Source of the DNA: Sepioteuthis lessoniana
Taxonomy: Eukaryota; Mollusca; Cephalopoda; Myopsida; Loliginidae
NCBI GenBank assembly: GCA_963585895.1
Contig: OY757913.1
Coordinates: 105,026,568 to 105,090,567 of the forward strand
Length of the DNA: 64,000 nt
Direction of reading: 5' to 3'
The number at the start of each line of letters is the position of its first letter. Within the stretch, counting starts at the first letter, position 1. Shown one piece after another: positions 45,805 through 57,570 of this stretch. The position numbers and the translations under genes are program-made. The notes under the pieces were generated by a model. The model made no database searches. It was given only the letters and a program-made list of their open reading frames with translations, and was not told where the DNA came from.

Positions 45805-46076
45805 ACGAGCAATATGTAACACAAGGTCAAATTTTTAATGGATTTTAACAGGTTCTGAATTCAATTGTCTTTTTCCATGACTGGTGGCCATACCAAAGTT
45901 AGAAATACAGTTTGCCCTACTATTTATCCCTCCTTGGGGGATGAATTTTTGAATGCATACCTTTCCAAAAAACATTAACGTTATTAGAAACTCAAAGTGA
46001 TTCGTCCAGGAATTGAACTCAGGTCAACGTATCCATTTCCCATGATAATGAAGATTACATCATAAACACCTCCATA
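45805..46076 (-). repeat. SINE-3 copy, diverged
   Basis: ACACAAGGTCAAATTTTTAA (3' part), CTACTATTTATCCCTCC (middle), CCAGGAATTGAACTCAGG (reverse B box) and GATTACATCATAAACACC (reverse head). Confidence 0.75.
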
Positions 46077-46079
46077 AAA

Positions 46080-46690
46080 AATAATTGATTCAAGGGTTGA
46101 CTGAAAAGTTCATTGGCTGACAAGTTTCAATGCTGAGTAAGAAGATAACGCCTCTTTCTTTTCAAACTCCTGTTGTTTGATTTTCTATTTGTTTTTTATT
46201 TATATTCAATTTCAGCATTAACAGTTTCATCACAGAACTTAGTAGATCTGGACTTAAATATTGAGTAGCATTTCATTTCGAGTAAATTACTCCTAATTCG
46301 TTACAACAGTCATGTTACCCTCGTAACATAACTAGGGTCAGCTAAAAACTTCTAAGACCGAGCAAGATACTCACATGGGATGTCAACAAATCCGGTTAAT
46401 TTTTCAACGTAATCTCTTTTGCAGCCCACCCATTGCTTTCATCGGTGTTGCAGTGCTTTGATATCTTTGGTTCAAAACATCTACTGCAGATATGAAATCT
46501 TTATGTGATTTTTTTTTCTGTCCATGATCTTTTCGGCACATTTTAGCATATAACAGTGTTTTAGTGTTTTAACATTTAATTTTCATTATTTCCAGAAAAA
46601 CAACAATAACAATCAAAGTTGAATATCTGGGTTGGTTTTGTCATATGGTCAAGTGATTGTTTTGTTTTCTTGTTTTTGAGTAATATATTA
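46080..46690. other. No recognised element
   Basis: AT-rich, no motifs. Confidence 0.4.
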
Positions 46691-46699
46691 CGGAAAAGA

Positions 46700-47115
46700 T
46701 AAATGGTTTTGTTTTATGGCATATCAACCACTGTTGGTTATTCAATGCCAAATCCTTTTTTTACATATATAATAAATATATACTTTGTAAACACATTTTG
46801 TAAACACGTACAGTTAAAGGACCAAACAGTTCTAGTTCTAACAATTCAATTTAGCATAAGTCCTTCGTTTTCACACAGTTTAAATGTCAAATAGTTCTAT
46901 TTGACCTTATACCCTTATAAGGTCCTAACTCACTGAACGTAAGTGGATCTGGGAATGATGGCAATAAAGGGTACTCTGCATTCCCCAAAACTCCAGAATT
47001 ACTGGATCTTCACCTTCAGATGGTTTAGTGTCATATCAAGGACATTCGTTCAGGGATCTTACTCCTTTGCGGAGATGCAGTCAGAGTTTTCTACGGCCCC
47101 AATCGACTCGGCAAG
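46700..47115 (-). repeat. SINE-1 copy
   Basis: Tail GTTTTATGGCATATCAACCA, middle with CAATTTAGCATAAGTC, body ACTCTGCATTCCCCAAAACT, head TTGCGGAGATGCAGTCAGAG, ending near ATCGACTCGGC. Confidence 0.8.
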
Positions 47116-47426
47116 GAAAATATAAAGAAATGATGGAAAGAAACAATTTAAGGTAAAATAGGGGCTGATAACCCTTCAATCATATTTAGACGTTTTGGCA
47201 ATAAGGATTTTTGTTACAATTCTCTTGTCCCCTGTCCTTATCGGTCATCGCACTAAGCTCATATTCTGGACAGTATCCAGTTTCTACAGAGTTGATGATT
47301 TAAATTTTTTGCAGCTCGACCAAAATCTTTGTGTTAGAGTCCATTAAGGCACGTCGTTTCTAAGTTTGTCCTTACTTCTCCAACAGTGTCCAACAAGTCG
47401 TTCGCGCCTTATTTGGATGAGGGAGT

Positions 47427-47645
47427 CCTCAAGACGTTGTGGCTAACATGTTGGACTGTTACATTGTAGTCAGCGAGTTCAAACTCCAGTTGCGGTATCA
47501 AGTTAAATTTCAAGCTAATACTCTTGAAAAAGGAATGAACCCTCTTATCCCCCAGCCATAGGTTAAATACTACCACCACTGTTATTCTGCAAGAATGACT
47601 TTGGCATTAGATTAACTATGAAGGTTTATCTGCCATAAAACAAAG
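47427..47645 (+). repeat. SINE-2 copy inside RTE-like element
   Basis: Diverged head (GAGTCCTCAAGACGTTGTGG), GCGAGTTCAAACTCCAG (B box), CCAGCCATAGGTTAAATACT (middle) and GGCATTAGATTAACTATGAA (tail). Confidence 0.78.
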
Positions 47646-48185
47646 AAAACAAATCTAAGACGTTTTGTGAGATGGGGGATTAGAAGCCGTACAACTGCTG
47701 TTTTGCAGGATGCTGCGTCCAGGATTCGGTGAAAACAAAACGCACCATCCTTGATTAATACCATATATATTTTTCTTGAAGCGTTTCTTTAGAGTCCAAC
47801 TGGTGCAGCCATACACTAGTACTGACATGACTATTGCTTGGAAGAAATCCAGTTTTATTTTATCAGAGAGACCAGATTTTCATATGGTCAGTAACCTATC
47901 ACTAAGAGCCAAAGCATTATTTGTGCATATGTTAATATCTCTTTCAGTTGATGAGATATTGCCACCGACTTTTATTAAATGACCTACACATTTGAGAACA
48001 GTGCCATTTTATAAAGAGATGGCACCAATGAAATTAAAGAAATAAAACTAAACTTTGTATAATCTGATTTCACAAAAAGACCAATGCCTCTTGCTCCCAG
48101 TACCAAGCTATGCAGAAAAGATTTGGCTTCAACTGGTGTATTTCCGAGTAGTGCTAGACCATTAGCCGAGTCTGTAGCAGTAAAA

Positions 48186-49005
48186 TTGGTTTGGTTTCTT
48201 TGTTTTAATGGCATATCAACCTTTGCAGGTTATTTAATGTCAAAGCCATTCTCCTAGAAGAGCAGTAGTGGTACTATAACATACTGACCCCGGCCAAGCT
48301 GTCAAAATAGGAAATGCACCTGTGTAAATAACAGGTGCACCCGTTCGAGGAATATCAGGATATAACCTTGTCCGTGGACGGGTTGAATTGAGTGTGATTT
48401 GTGACGCCCACAAGAAGAAGGTGGGTGCCGAACAATCATATAACCCGGTTGAAGACTGGAAATCAGGCAGTTGGAGATAAGATGCGGTAGAGAAAACCAG
48501 CACCCAGCAGAAGGGGGCCCTCAGGCCCCCGATTGAGCAGTTGCTGTTGGAGAGAAGATGCTGGATGAGGACCATGTCCCAGAGAGGCTGGGCACTAAGG
48601 CCCCCGCTTGAGCAGCCCTGGTGAACGGGACAGAAACGCTGTTATGGCCATAAGAGTGGGGTTCAATATGTTGCTATTCTGTTCCGTCTCCAACTCACCT
48701 CTCACACAGTAAAACCTTTAGAAACCCTTTCGAACCCTTTCAAATAAAGTGAAAGGTGTATTTTTCTAAAGAACTGTGTCGCTCGTCTTTATTGTGTCGT
48801 CGTTATGATTATGCATGTATATGTATTATGTGGCTACACAATAGTACTATTTAACCCATAGCTGGGAGGATAAGGGGGTTCATACCTTTCCCAAGGGTAT
48901 TTGCCCGAAAGTGAATGTAATAGCATGACTGGAGTACGAACTTGCTTACTACGATTCAGCAGTCCATCGCCTTAATCATTACACCACGAGGACACCCACC
49001 CAGTA
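48186..49005 (-). repeat. SINE-2 copy split by a solo LTR, 12-bp target duplication
   Basis: The tail part is 48186-48274 and the head part 48844-49005. GTAGCAGTAAAA flanks the whole (48174-48185 and 49006-49017), and the surrounding RTE frame continues across, so both borders are firm. The head carries GAGTACGAACTTGC-type reverse B box and CATTACACCACGAGGACACC. Confidence 0.9.
48275..48843 (+). mobile_element. Solo LTR, family LTR-1 (569 bp), inside SINE-2
   Basis: GTAC (48271-48274 and 48844-48847) flanks it, and removing it restores an uninterrupted SINE-2. AATAAA lies at 48743-48748. Compared with the other copies it has an extra hairpin-forming stretch (TGCACCTGTGTAAATAACAG then GTGCA at about 48315) and a partial duplication of the AGATGCGGTAGAG region near 48490-48600. 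The first base pair of the TG end is mutated (TATAACATA). Confidence 0.85.
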
Positions 49006-49075
49006 GTAGCAGTAAAAGCTTCTGTGGGATATCGCCAGTTTCTTGCTTTCGTTTAAATCTATTCTTGTTTATAGT

Positions 49076-49998
49076 TCGTATTCTACGCTGATTATGAATA
49101 GAAAAATTGTCAAACTATCTCTTTTGCAATGTAGCATCAACAATATTAAAGAAATCTGTGATACCAGCGAACATTCACCATCTTGTGTTTTTAAAGCTCA
49201 TAAATTCTTCAAATTCAAAGAAAACATATTTTACTGTATAAATACGTAGAAATGGAAAATGTATACACAGTTCCTTCTGAATATAAGTGCTTTATTTTTA
49301 AAGCAAAATATTTTTTCAGTATTCGTCTTTCATATACGTAAACTGTACATTGGAATTGTCTTATTACAAAATTCATTCTTATCTTGCAAAAATATTTGAT
49401 CTGAGGCAATTCAAACTGACGATAAATCAAAACAGAACGCTTCAGGTTTGAACAAGAAACTATCATCAAATTGTTGCAGGCTGAAAAATGCAATGATGTG
49501 TTTGGGGAAGCATGTTTTTAGTCCGAGTAGAAAACCCGATCTGTGGAGTGGAAATGTGTTGACTCTCCGGCAAAGAAAAAGTTCAGGATGTAGCAGTAAG
49601 TAAAAAAAAAAAGGTAGTGATTGCAGTCTTTTAGGCATGAGAAAACTCAGTACTATTGATATCCTTGCAAAATGTTCAACTGTGATATGCTTCCTAATCC
49701 CTACTAAGCGAAAATGACACTCATATAATAAGAATATTTTATGGAATGACATGAAAACTTTCACATCTAAAAATAAGATCCTATTAGGGTTTGAAAAGTC
49801 AATGTATTATTTTTGCAGTGATTTGTTGTATCTAAGATTGAATATATAATGCATTCGTGATATATATATATATATATATATATAGTTTCTTCATTAAACT
49901 GGAAGTTTAGGTATTATAACCACAGACAATCATTCAATAACCCCGTACTCAAAAATCAAACTACCTTCATGAAATACAAGAAAATAAAGGAGCAAGGC
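49076..49998. other. No recognised gene
   Basis: Two overlapping minus frames (49215-49493, 49411-49764) have no motif. (TA)n at 49860-49885. Confidence 0.4.
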
Positions 49999-50014
49999 TT
50001 AACCCCAATAATAA

Positions 50015-50314
50015 TTTATTGGAGGTACCCGTGGTGTAATGGCTATCGTCGTAGAAAATTGACACGGCGACACGAGTTCAAATCCTGGACGAGGCTGATT
50101 ACACTTCACATAGCACTTATACCCTTGGGAAAGGTATGAATCCAATTATTCTCCCTCCAGTTATGGGTAATTAGTAGGGCAGACTTGGTTCTTCAGCCTT
50201 GGTGAGGCAACTAGTCTAGGAGAAGGAAAACTCTGAATTCAAACCTGTTAAACTCCGCTTAAAAATTGACCTTGTGTCATATCCTTGTCCGAGCGGAAGG
50301 GTTGGTAAATATGG
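50015..50314 (+). repeat. SINE-3 copy with target-site duplication
   Basis: Well preserved: CCGTGGTGTAATGGCTATCG (A box), CGAGTTCAAATCCTGGACG (B box), GGGAAAGGTATGAATCC and CCAGTTATGGGTAATTAGTA (middle). TTAACCCCAATAATAA occurs at 49999-50014 and 50315-50330. Confidence 0.9.
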
Positions 50315-50490
50315 TTAACCCCAATAATAAATTGGAAATTTTTTTAAAAAATCATCTATAAAATGTTGTTTACAAGTCAGGTGTAATTTTTATGCCTAGA
50401 TGGAAAAATTAGTAATAAATTCATGATATGATATCAAATAACTTTTATGTTCAACTCATGTTTACGCAAATTTATAATAATTTTATGGCA

Positions 50491-50722
50491 TGTTCGCCAA
50501 TAGCCCGGGGGACCTGGGTTCAATCCCAGGTCGAGTCATACCAAAGACTTAAAAAATGGTACTGATGCGTCCTTGCTTAACACTCAGCATTATAAGGTAC
50601 GGATCAAGTGTAAAGTGGAGCAATTCAGGGAAGGAGTAGCGCTCTCCCCTACACCTTGGTGTAGTAGCAATTGAAAAGGGAGCCCTCGGGTCACCCTCGA
50701 CTATGGTCACCAACTTTACTTA
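50491..50722 (+). repeat. SINE-4 copy, best preserved
   Basis: GTTCGCCAATAGCCCGGGGG, then GGGTTCAATCCCAGG (a good B box), GTCATACCAAAGACTT, CTCAGCATTATAAGGTACGG, GGAGCAATTCAGGG, and the end GGGTCACCCTCGACTATGGT. The extreme 5' end is truncated relative to 63131. Confidence 0.85.
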
Positions 50723-50944
50723 CAAAAATTTATATATTTTAACTGTAATAATTACTTGGACTAATTCTCTTACACTTCAGCTTTATAATTGTATACATAA
50801 AAACTTCTTTTCTTAAATAACAGAATTTAAAAGAATGGAAATTAATAGCTATAACAAAAAAAATAAGATACAGAACTAAAACAAATGATAAAAAAAAGTT
50901 GAATAGAGCCGCGATACCACTACAATTTGTATATAAATGTAAAG

Positions 50945-51072
50945 AAAGATCCTCTCCCTGGATTGCTCCACTTTACCCTTGATACGTACCTTTATATTGC
51001 TGAGTGTTAAGCAAGAAGGTATCAAGTACCATTTTTAAAGTCTTTGGTATGACGTGACCGGGGATGAATAGT
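50945..51072 (-). repeat. SINE-4 partial copy
   Basis: CTGGATTGCTCCACTTTACC, GCTGAGTGTTAAGCAAG and CTTTGGTATGACGTGACC match the family in reverse; the 3' part and tRNA head are missing. Confidence 0.75.
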
Positions 51073-51457
51073 TTTTTTTGTGAAACAATTAAACAATTGA
51101 ATGCGTTGAAAAATAACGAAAAAATTTCAAAAATATATATTCGAAATAATAAAAAAAATTAAAATTAGAATAAAATTATAAAAACCCAATATGACTTTCA
51201 AAAATTATTCATAAACCTGACATCAGGTTACTAATATGAAACGAACAGAATTAATAACAACAAAAACCGTAAATAATAAGGAAGATTTCTGAGTCGTTAA
51301 TTTATGAAGTATTATAGATTACAACGTGATTTAGCGTGAAATATATGCCCGGCGTTTAAAGGAAAAAATAGTTCCATTTGAAATCCATCTGATAAGCTTT
51401 TTTAAGCAAAATCAATTTATTATGAAATACAATTTCTACATATCTTGCTTTTTTAAA

Positions 51458-51506
51458 CACACACACACACACACACACGCACACACACACACATATATAT
51501 ATATAT
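51458..51506. repeat. Compound microsatellite (CA)n(TA)n
   Basis: It abuts the trinucleotide tail of the RTE-like element. Confidence 0.95.
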
Positions 51507-52178
51507 CATCATCATCATCATATCGTGCTGGCAGCACGGATATTCCTGACCCTCTCTCGCCACTCCTCCCTATCGTTCATCGCCCTAGGCAGGTCTTCAG
51601 GACAACAACCTGTATCCTCACATAGCTGCTGAATATATGTTCGTGCTGGTCGTCCTGCTTTTGCGCGGCCGTGTGTGGGGATCCATAAGAGTACATCTCT
51701 TATGAGTTCATCTCTGCTTCTCCAGCAATGTCCTGCATGTCTGGTTCGCCTAACTTGAATAGTTTTCGTGATAGGGGGCAGGTGGCCGTACAGTTGGTGT
51801 CTTGTGGGGTGTTGCTGCCAGGACTTGTTCAGGATTGCACGCAGCATTCTTGTGTAATTGCCATCTAGTTTCTTCTCCAGCCGTTTTGTTAGCGTCCATG
51901 TAGTGCATCCATATAGCAGTATCGATGTGACCGCTGCCTGGAAGAAACTGCGTTTCATTTTATCGGTTAGGTCTGATTTCCATATAGTCGATAGCCAATT
52001 GATAGCTGTCCATGCTTTCGTTAACCTCGTTTCGATGTCCTTTTCGGTTGATTCGACGCTGCTTCCTAGGTACGTGAATTTGTCTACTAGTTTAAGAGGG
52101 GTTCCTTTTAGAGTGGAGATGTCCCCGGTTTGGTTATAGCACATATATTCCGTTTTGTGTGCATTAACATGGAGGCCT
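51507..52178 (-). pseudogene. RTE-like LINE 3' part, long open frame
   Basis: From about 52178 to 51518 the minus strand is open for over 200 codons of element sequence: GLHVNAHKTEYMCYNQ, LVDKFTYLGSSVESTEKDIE, WLSTIWKSDLTDKMKRSFFQ, ILLYGCTTWTLTKRLEKKLD, RRTRHAGHCWRSRDELIRD, RAKAGRPARTYIQQLCEDTG and a terminal REEWRERVRNIRAAST. This is the post-RT part of RTE-clade elements. It ends with a (GAT)n tail (51507-51520 as ATC on plus). The RT core is missing because mariner copy 4 sits exactly at the 5' edge. The first 60 codons of the open frame (up to 52348) are mariner sequence, not part of this protein. Confidence 0.88.
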
Positions 52179-53094
52179 ATGAGGATCATAAGTCTCCATA
52201 CTTTTTTCGTGTGGACACTTTTATTGATAGTACACACATGAAACTTTAGCCCCTTCGAAGTAATCTTCTCTGGCTGCAATGCACTTGTTGTACCGTTCGA
52301 ACAACTCCTGCAAGGCCCCATGGAAGTCCTCTTATGTGAGCGTGTCAATAACCTTCGTCACAGCCTCTTCCATCTCCTCAATTCTCTCATAACGACCGCC
52401 TGTGAGCGTAGGGAATAACGCAAAACTCACAGGGAGCAAGGTCTGGACAATAGGGAGGGTGAGGAAATGTCTTGATGCCCATCTTGGTCAAATAGTCTGT
52501 GACAACGATGGAGTTGTGGACTGGTGTATTGTCCAAGTGGAAATGCCACTGCCCCGATTTGAAGAGTGCTGGCCTCTTCCGACAGAATCTCTTCCTGAAC
52601 TCCCTTAAAACCTCAACATAGTAACCCTAACCCTAACCCTTTGGCCAATCAGCTCTGGTGTATTGACTTCCTTACTCCTCCCACACCTCTCACCATCCCT
52701 CACAGACTCTCTGCTTTCCTTGAATCTCTTATGCCACTCAAAATCTGATGCTCGATTCATGCATGATGCTCCAAAAGCAGTCTGAAGCATTCCACACGTT
52801 TCTGTGGCATTTTTACCAAGTTTAAAACAGAATTTTATTGCATATCGTTCTTCTAAAGTGTCCTTACGTCCAGATTGCATTTTTGAAATTCACCAGCGGT
52901 GACAATCAGGCTTTAGTAGGGTGTATTCCAATTGCTGCTGTTGCTGTTCATTTGAACTTGAAGTCATAAATATTGGTCAGTCATCTCATAAGATGTATAG
53001 CAATAACATACTGAATTTTCAAGGGTGTATACCAATTTTAATGCCTGTACGAAACAGTCTGGAAACTTATTGAAGGCACCACGGATATGTCTTT
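52178..53094 (-). mobile_element. Mariner copy 4, internally deleted
   Basis: Inverted ends near 52180 (ATGAGGATCATAAGTCTCC) and 53085 (CTGGAAACTTATTGAAGGCA). Minus-strand pieces include SGRKDTLEERYAIKFCFKLG, DFEWHKRFKESRESVRDGER and TPELIGQ, then the junction with three telomere-like units (GTTAGGGTTAGGGTTAC on minus, 52619-52640) and YYVEVL-type sequence. The C-terminal half is more decayed than in copy 3. It adjoins the RTE-like 3' part. Confidence 0.9.
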
Positions 53095-53129
53095 CACACT
53101 GAAGAGTTGTGATATAACGGAACACTCTG

Positions 53130-53720
53130 TATGTGTTGCCCAGTCAGCTGGGGCTGTAGAATACACTGACTGTACCTCTGCAGAGGAGTAAGACCCCCCT
53201 AATGAGTGTCCTAGATATGACACTAAACAATCTGATGGTGAGGTTCCAGCAGTGCTGAAGCTTTGGGGAATGCGGAGTACCCCTTCACTGCCATTTCTCC
53301 CAGGTCCACTCTGGCCCGGAGTGGTAGCACCTCATAGGGCCCTATCTATGGGTTAAATAGAACTAACAGCATACTTATGCTAAAATGAATTGAATAAACT
53401 GAATAGCTTAAAATAGAAACGTTTTTGACAATTAAACCGTACTTACACTTAAACTGCGTGCTTATGCTTAACTGAATTATTTCAAATAGAACTGTTTTTC
53501 GACATTAAAACTGTCTTCATACTTAACTGAATTATTACATATAACTGATTGGATAGTTTGAAATGGAAATGTTTTCGACAATTAAACTGTGTACTTATGC
53601 TAAACTGAACTGTTTTCAATAAAACAGATTATTTACTTAAAAAAGGATTTGGAGTTAAATAACCTACAAAGGTTGATATGCCATAAAACCAAACTAACCA
53701 AACCAAACCAAACCAAACTC
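53130..53720 (+). repeat. SINE-1 copy, near full length
   Basis: TTGCCCAGTCAGCTGGGG (A box), AGGAGTAAGACCCCCC (B-box position), GGTCCACTCTGGCCCGGAGT, CTATCTATGGGTTAAATAG, AT-rich middle, tail GGAGTTAAATAACCTACAAA and a terminal run of CCAAA units (53695-53720). Followed by (TA)n(GA)n at 53733-53790. Confidence 0.85.
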
Positions 53721-53790
53721 TGTATGTGGATGACTATATATATATATATATATTAGAGAGAACGAGAGAGAGAGAGAGAGAGAGAGAGAC

Positions 53791-54870
53791 TCTAACTCGA
53801 TAATTTTAGCCAAAATTTCTTCAGGATTCTGCCAAGCAAATTAGATATGATCATGAAATATGCCCAATAAATGTTACCATAATTTTCCCGAATGAGAGAC
53901 AAAAATGCGTTTAACACAAACGAAACAGATTATGTAAAAATGACCGTTTCATTAATTATAATGGTACGACAACTCGTCAAGCGTTTTATACTTTATCTTG
54001 ATGTTTATTGGAAATTTCTTTTTACAATTTTTGTTTAGTTAGTTCTTACGGGTTTTATACACATAGTTCTTTTATATCAAATAATTGAATAAATTGCTTA
54101 CAGTTGTGTGGTTTTAATATTTCCATCAAAGTTTATATACCGATGAAGAAAATAACAACATCGACTTGTTCTATAAAATTAAACATCTCTCTTCTTTTTT
54201 TTTTCGAAAGATAGAAATGGTTGCATTTGAGAGAAAGAGAAAAGTGAGAAAGAGAGAGTCGGATAAACAAGGAACTGCTAAGATACAATACATTCGGATT
54301 TACACCAGGTTGATATACCTGTCCAGAAAGCCTTACTTTTTCGTACTTGGCCTCCAAGCAAGCGCCCCAAAAGGGATAACTGCTCACTGCAGACGCTGCA
54401 TATTCATTACTGACCCTGAATTACTTCTGTGGAGAAAACTTTCATTGTTATATATTTTTCAGATGCCTACGCATTTCTTCCTACGCTATTCACGTGGCAT
54501 CTCCGCTATACTTTGTTTACCTTAAGACACAACTGCACATCCTGTTTTAAAATTCACAAACTAACTGGCCAGTCAAAAGTCAATATGCCACATCAAACAC
54601 CTGTAATTCGCCAGCAATTATATGGTTTCAAGTAATAAATCCTCATCTTCATCTTTGAATTCATACTAACTTTATTAAATCTATTCAATAATAATAATTT
54701 TCTGCACTCAGTTGTATGGTTTCAAGTATTCTTATCTGATCCCCAAAATTTACAAGATGTTACTTGGTCTCAAATAACTATCAATAATTATTATGTTTCA
54801 ATTCTATTTAATAATGATTTGTTTTCAAACGACTAATAATGCTTACATTTCGAGCTTCTCGTCCATGACT
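53791..54870. other. No recognised gene
   Basis: A 119-codon plus frame at 54166-54525 overlaps an 84-codon minus frame; neither has motifs I know. The rest is AT-rich. Confidence 0.35.
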
Positions 54871-54874
54871 ATGG

Positions 54875-55455
54875 CCCAGTCAGTGGGGTGATAGAATACA
54901 TCGACTGCATCTCTGCAGAGGGGTATGACTTCCCTGACTAGAGACCTGGATATGACACTGAACAATACGATAGTGAGACCTTAGTAATGCGGGACTTTGG
55001 GGAATGTGGACTACCCCTTCCTTGCTATCTCTCCCTGCTCTACTCTGGCCCAGAGTGGTAGCAACTGATAAGAACCTATATATGGGTCAAGTAGAACTGT
55101 TTGATATTTAATCTGTGTACTTATGATAAACTGAATTGCTAGAGATAGAACTGTTTAATTCAATTTTTTTGTAAACAAATGACAAATACTTAATTGGATT
55201 GTTAATGTTAAATAGGAATACTTGAAAACATTTAACTGTGTGCAAACAAATAATGAATAATAAATAGAATTATTCGTATTAGATAGAAATAAGTGAAACC
55301 ATTTACATGTGAAAAAATGAGCTTAGGTTCGTTTAAGAATGTTATCAACATATTGTGTTTAGAAATCATTTTCTATACATGTATAAAAAGGATTTGGTAT
55401 TAAATAACTTACAGAGGTTGATATGTCAAAAAGCCATAGCATACCAAACTAACAT
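54875..55455 (+). repeat. SINE-1 copy
   Basis: TGGCCCAGTCAGTGGGG (A box), CAGAGGGGTATGACTTCCC (B-box position), body TCTACTCTGGCCCAGAGTG, long AT-rich middle and tail GGTATTAAATAACTTACAGA. Confidence 0.82.
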
Positions 55456-55645
55456 GAATAATTTTGTTAAATAATTATTAATTTTTGCATCTAATTTTCT
55501 GACTTCACGTATTTTTATTCAATAATATTCATATCTAAATATATATGTTTGATTTTTTACAGGATCTACCATTCCAAGTTAGAGTAGACCTGGAAGAAAC
55601 AACCGTGGAGGGATATTCAGTGCTTCACAGGGTTCAAGAGGTGGG

Positions 55646-55884
55646 TGTCCTCGTGGTGTAATAGTTAAAGCGATGGACTGCGGGTTCGTAGTAAGCGAGT
55701 TCGTACTCCAGTCGCGCTATTACGTTCACTTTCAGGCAAATACCATGGGGAAAGGTATGAACCCCCTTAACCTCCCAGCTATGGGTTAAATAGTACCACT
55801 ACTGTTCTAGAAGAATGGCTTTGGCATTAAATAACCTACAAAGGTTGATATGCCATTAGACAAAGAAACCAAACCAAACCAATC
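55646..55884 (+). repeat. SINE-2 copy, best preserved
   Basis: GTGTCCTCGTGGTGTAATAG (A box), GCGAGTTCGTACTCCAG (B box), GGGGAAAGGTATGAACCCCC, CCAGCTATGGGTTAAATAGT (middle), and the tail GGCATTAAATAACCTACAAA with terminal AACCAAACCAAACC. It is the reference for the family. It sits within a SINE-1 body fragment (55562-55640 and 55885-55930), which it interrupts. Confidence 0.9.
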
Positions 55885-56410
55885 AGGGATCTGGAACTGA
55901 AGCCTCACCATCGCATTCAGTTTGGTGCTATACCCAGAATACCACTTTTTGTCGTGCTTACTACTCTACTTGATACACAAGAATTTAAAAGAAAAAATAA
56001 TGTGCGTTAATATCAAAATGCTAAAAAAATCTTTACTCGAAGAACTTTTAGGAAACAGATCTACAAAACAAATATTATTTCGATCAAGTGAAAAAAATTG
56101 CGTCTCACACAAAAATATTCGAGTTTTTTCACACTGAATGTCAGTCGATTAAATAACAAGATGATTGTACAAGAATGAAGATAGACAGACAGACAGACAG
56201 ACAGACAAGACAGACATTGGGACAGAATAAGAATACACAGTAGATAAATAAATACTCATCAACACACACAGAAAAACTAAAAACAGATAGATTGATAGAC
56301 AGATAGATAGAAATGACTCTGCTTGATCGATTCCTCATCATTAAAGATATTTATGTTTTCAAGAAAAGACATGTTTATGTTCCTTCGGCTGACTCCTGAA
56401 CTTTTGTTAT
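55885..56410. other. SINE-1 remnant, then (ACAG)n, no gene
   Basis: After the SINE-1 remnant, (ACAG)n at 56180-56207 and short GATA runs near 56300. Confidence 0.5.
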
Positions 56411-56413
56411 AGG

Positions 56414-56570
56414 AAAGTCCCTTTGGCATAATGGCTTAAGTGTGGGACTGCAGCATCAAGTTCGAACCCCAGTTACACTATTACGTTTAATTTCGGAATA
56501 ATACCCTTGGGAAAGGTAGAAAACCCCTTATCCCCAAGCTGTGTGTTAAGTCATATCTCTGTTGCTTATT
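56414..56570 (+). repeat. SINE-2 partial copy
   Basis: CTTTGGCATAATGGCTTAAG (head), AAGTTCGAACCCCAG (B box), CCTTGGGAAAGGTAGAAAAC (middle); the tail is missing. Confidence 0.75.
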
Positions 56571-57560
56571 CCCAACAGATGATGATCATTATGATTTGTT
56601 TTGATTTTTGGAAATAGATAGTCATAATATCTGCGGTTGTAAAGGATTGTGGTTTGACAAGGATATGCTTTTAGGCCAAGAACCCTTTCTCAGAATGGGT
56701 CAAGAAAGTTACGGTACTCTTACTTTTTAGCTGTTCGTAACACCTAATGATTATCATTAATTTCAATTCATCTGTAAAAATTAAAGCATCACTAGTTTTT
56801 CATAGTTGTCATTAAAGTGGCAGAATGTATATAAAGCAAGAGTAGAGAGATTAGATTAGATTGGATTGATTTTAATGGCATGTTAACCTCTCAAGGGTTA
56901 GTCTCTGGACAATAGAGAATCACATTTATTTTTGTGTATTGGTTTCTAAAGGATTTTTTAACATATGACATAAATCTTCCATTGCTGCTCGGTCTAAATA
57001 TATTTGAAGTTAATAGATTTTCATATTTACAAGTCTGTTTTATGTGTCTGTTATATTGTCTCAAATTTTGACACTGAAGTTGATCGCTGATCGATATTTT
57101 CGTATTCCACTTCTTAATAAAATGCTTTACATTTTCAGTTATTTTAAAATCTGAAGCCCCGGATGAGAGTGAAGAGTGAAAGGGTTATAAGAATCTCTCT
57201 TTGAACACGAAAATTTATACAACCATACAACGACTGCATCCCTTCAAGAGGGATAAGTTTATAGGATACACATTGTTTCTAGTCTTAAAATAAGCAATAA
57301 AAACATAGAATAGAACATTCTCGAAAAATAGGATCGGAAGTGAACTAACAGAAAATATTTAGGCTCGAAAATGAAATAGTAAAATACAAATCTGATAGGT
57401 CAATAAATGTCTACGCGCCAAAATTTTAGGACGATTCTTTGATCAACTATTACGGTATAAATAACACAGAATTAGGGAGCCATTCACTAAGACCAGACCA
57501 CAAGCCACTAAGCCAGTAAAGCAGTAGCCGATACTCTGTCCGGCAAATTCCTTTCCTTCC
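56571..57560. other. No recognised element
   Basis: At 56850-56910 a short block GATTTTAATGGCATGTTAAC resembles the SINE tail module. Otherwise AT-rich. Confidence 0.35.
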
Positions 57561-57570
57561 TCAACTAAAG

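Larger units (their letters stand above)
47240..49075 (-). pseudogene. RTE-like LINE, RT to 3' end, with nested insertions
   Basis: Read on minus from 49075: a frame with TKARNWRYPTEAFTAT precedes the insertion, and after it DSANGLALLGNTPVEAKSF replaces the catalytic region (the family's YADD block is corrupted). Then come LHSLVLGARGIGLFV, decayed thumb sequence, the GLSLIK-type region, and a 3' segment to about 47240 (HCWRSKDKLRNDV). It is interrupted by SINE-2 at 48186-49005 (itself split by LTR-1) and by another SINE-2 at 47427-47645. Numerous stops. Confidence 0.75.

Noticed and set aside
52619-52640. Telomere-like (CCCTAA)n as a chromosome end or interstitial telomere
   Set aside because: Only about three units, located precisely at the internal deletion junction of mariner copy 4 and found at the same place in other copies.
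54166-54525. 119-codon plus-strand frame as a gene
   Set aside because: No motif, a competing minus frame, basic low-complexity start, and no splice or promoter context that I can support.
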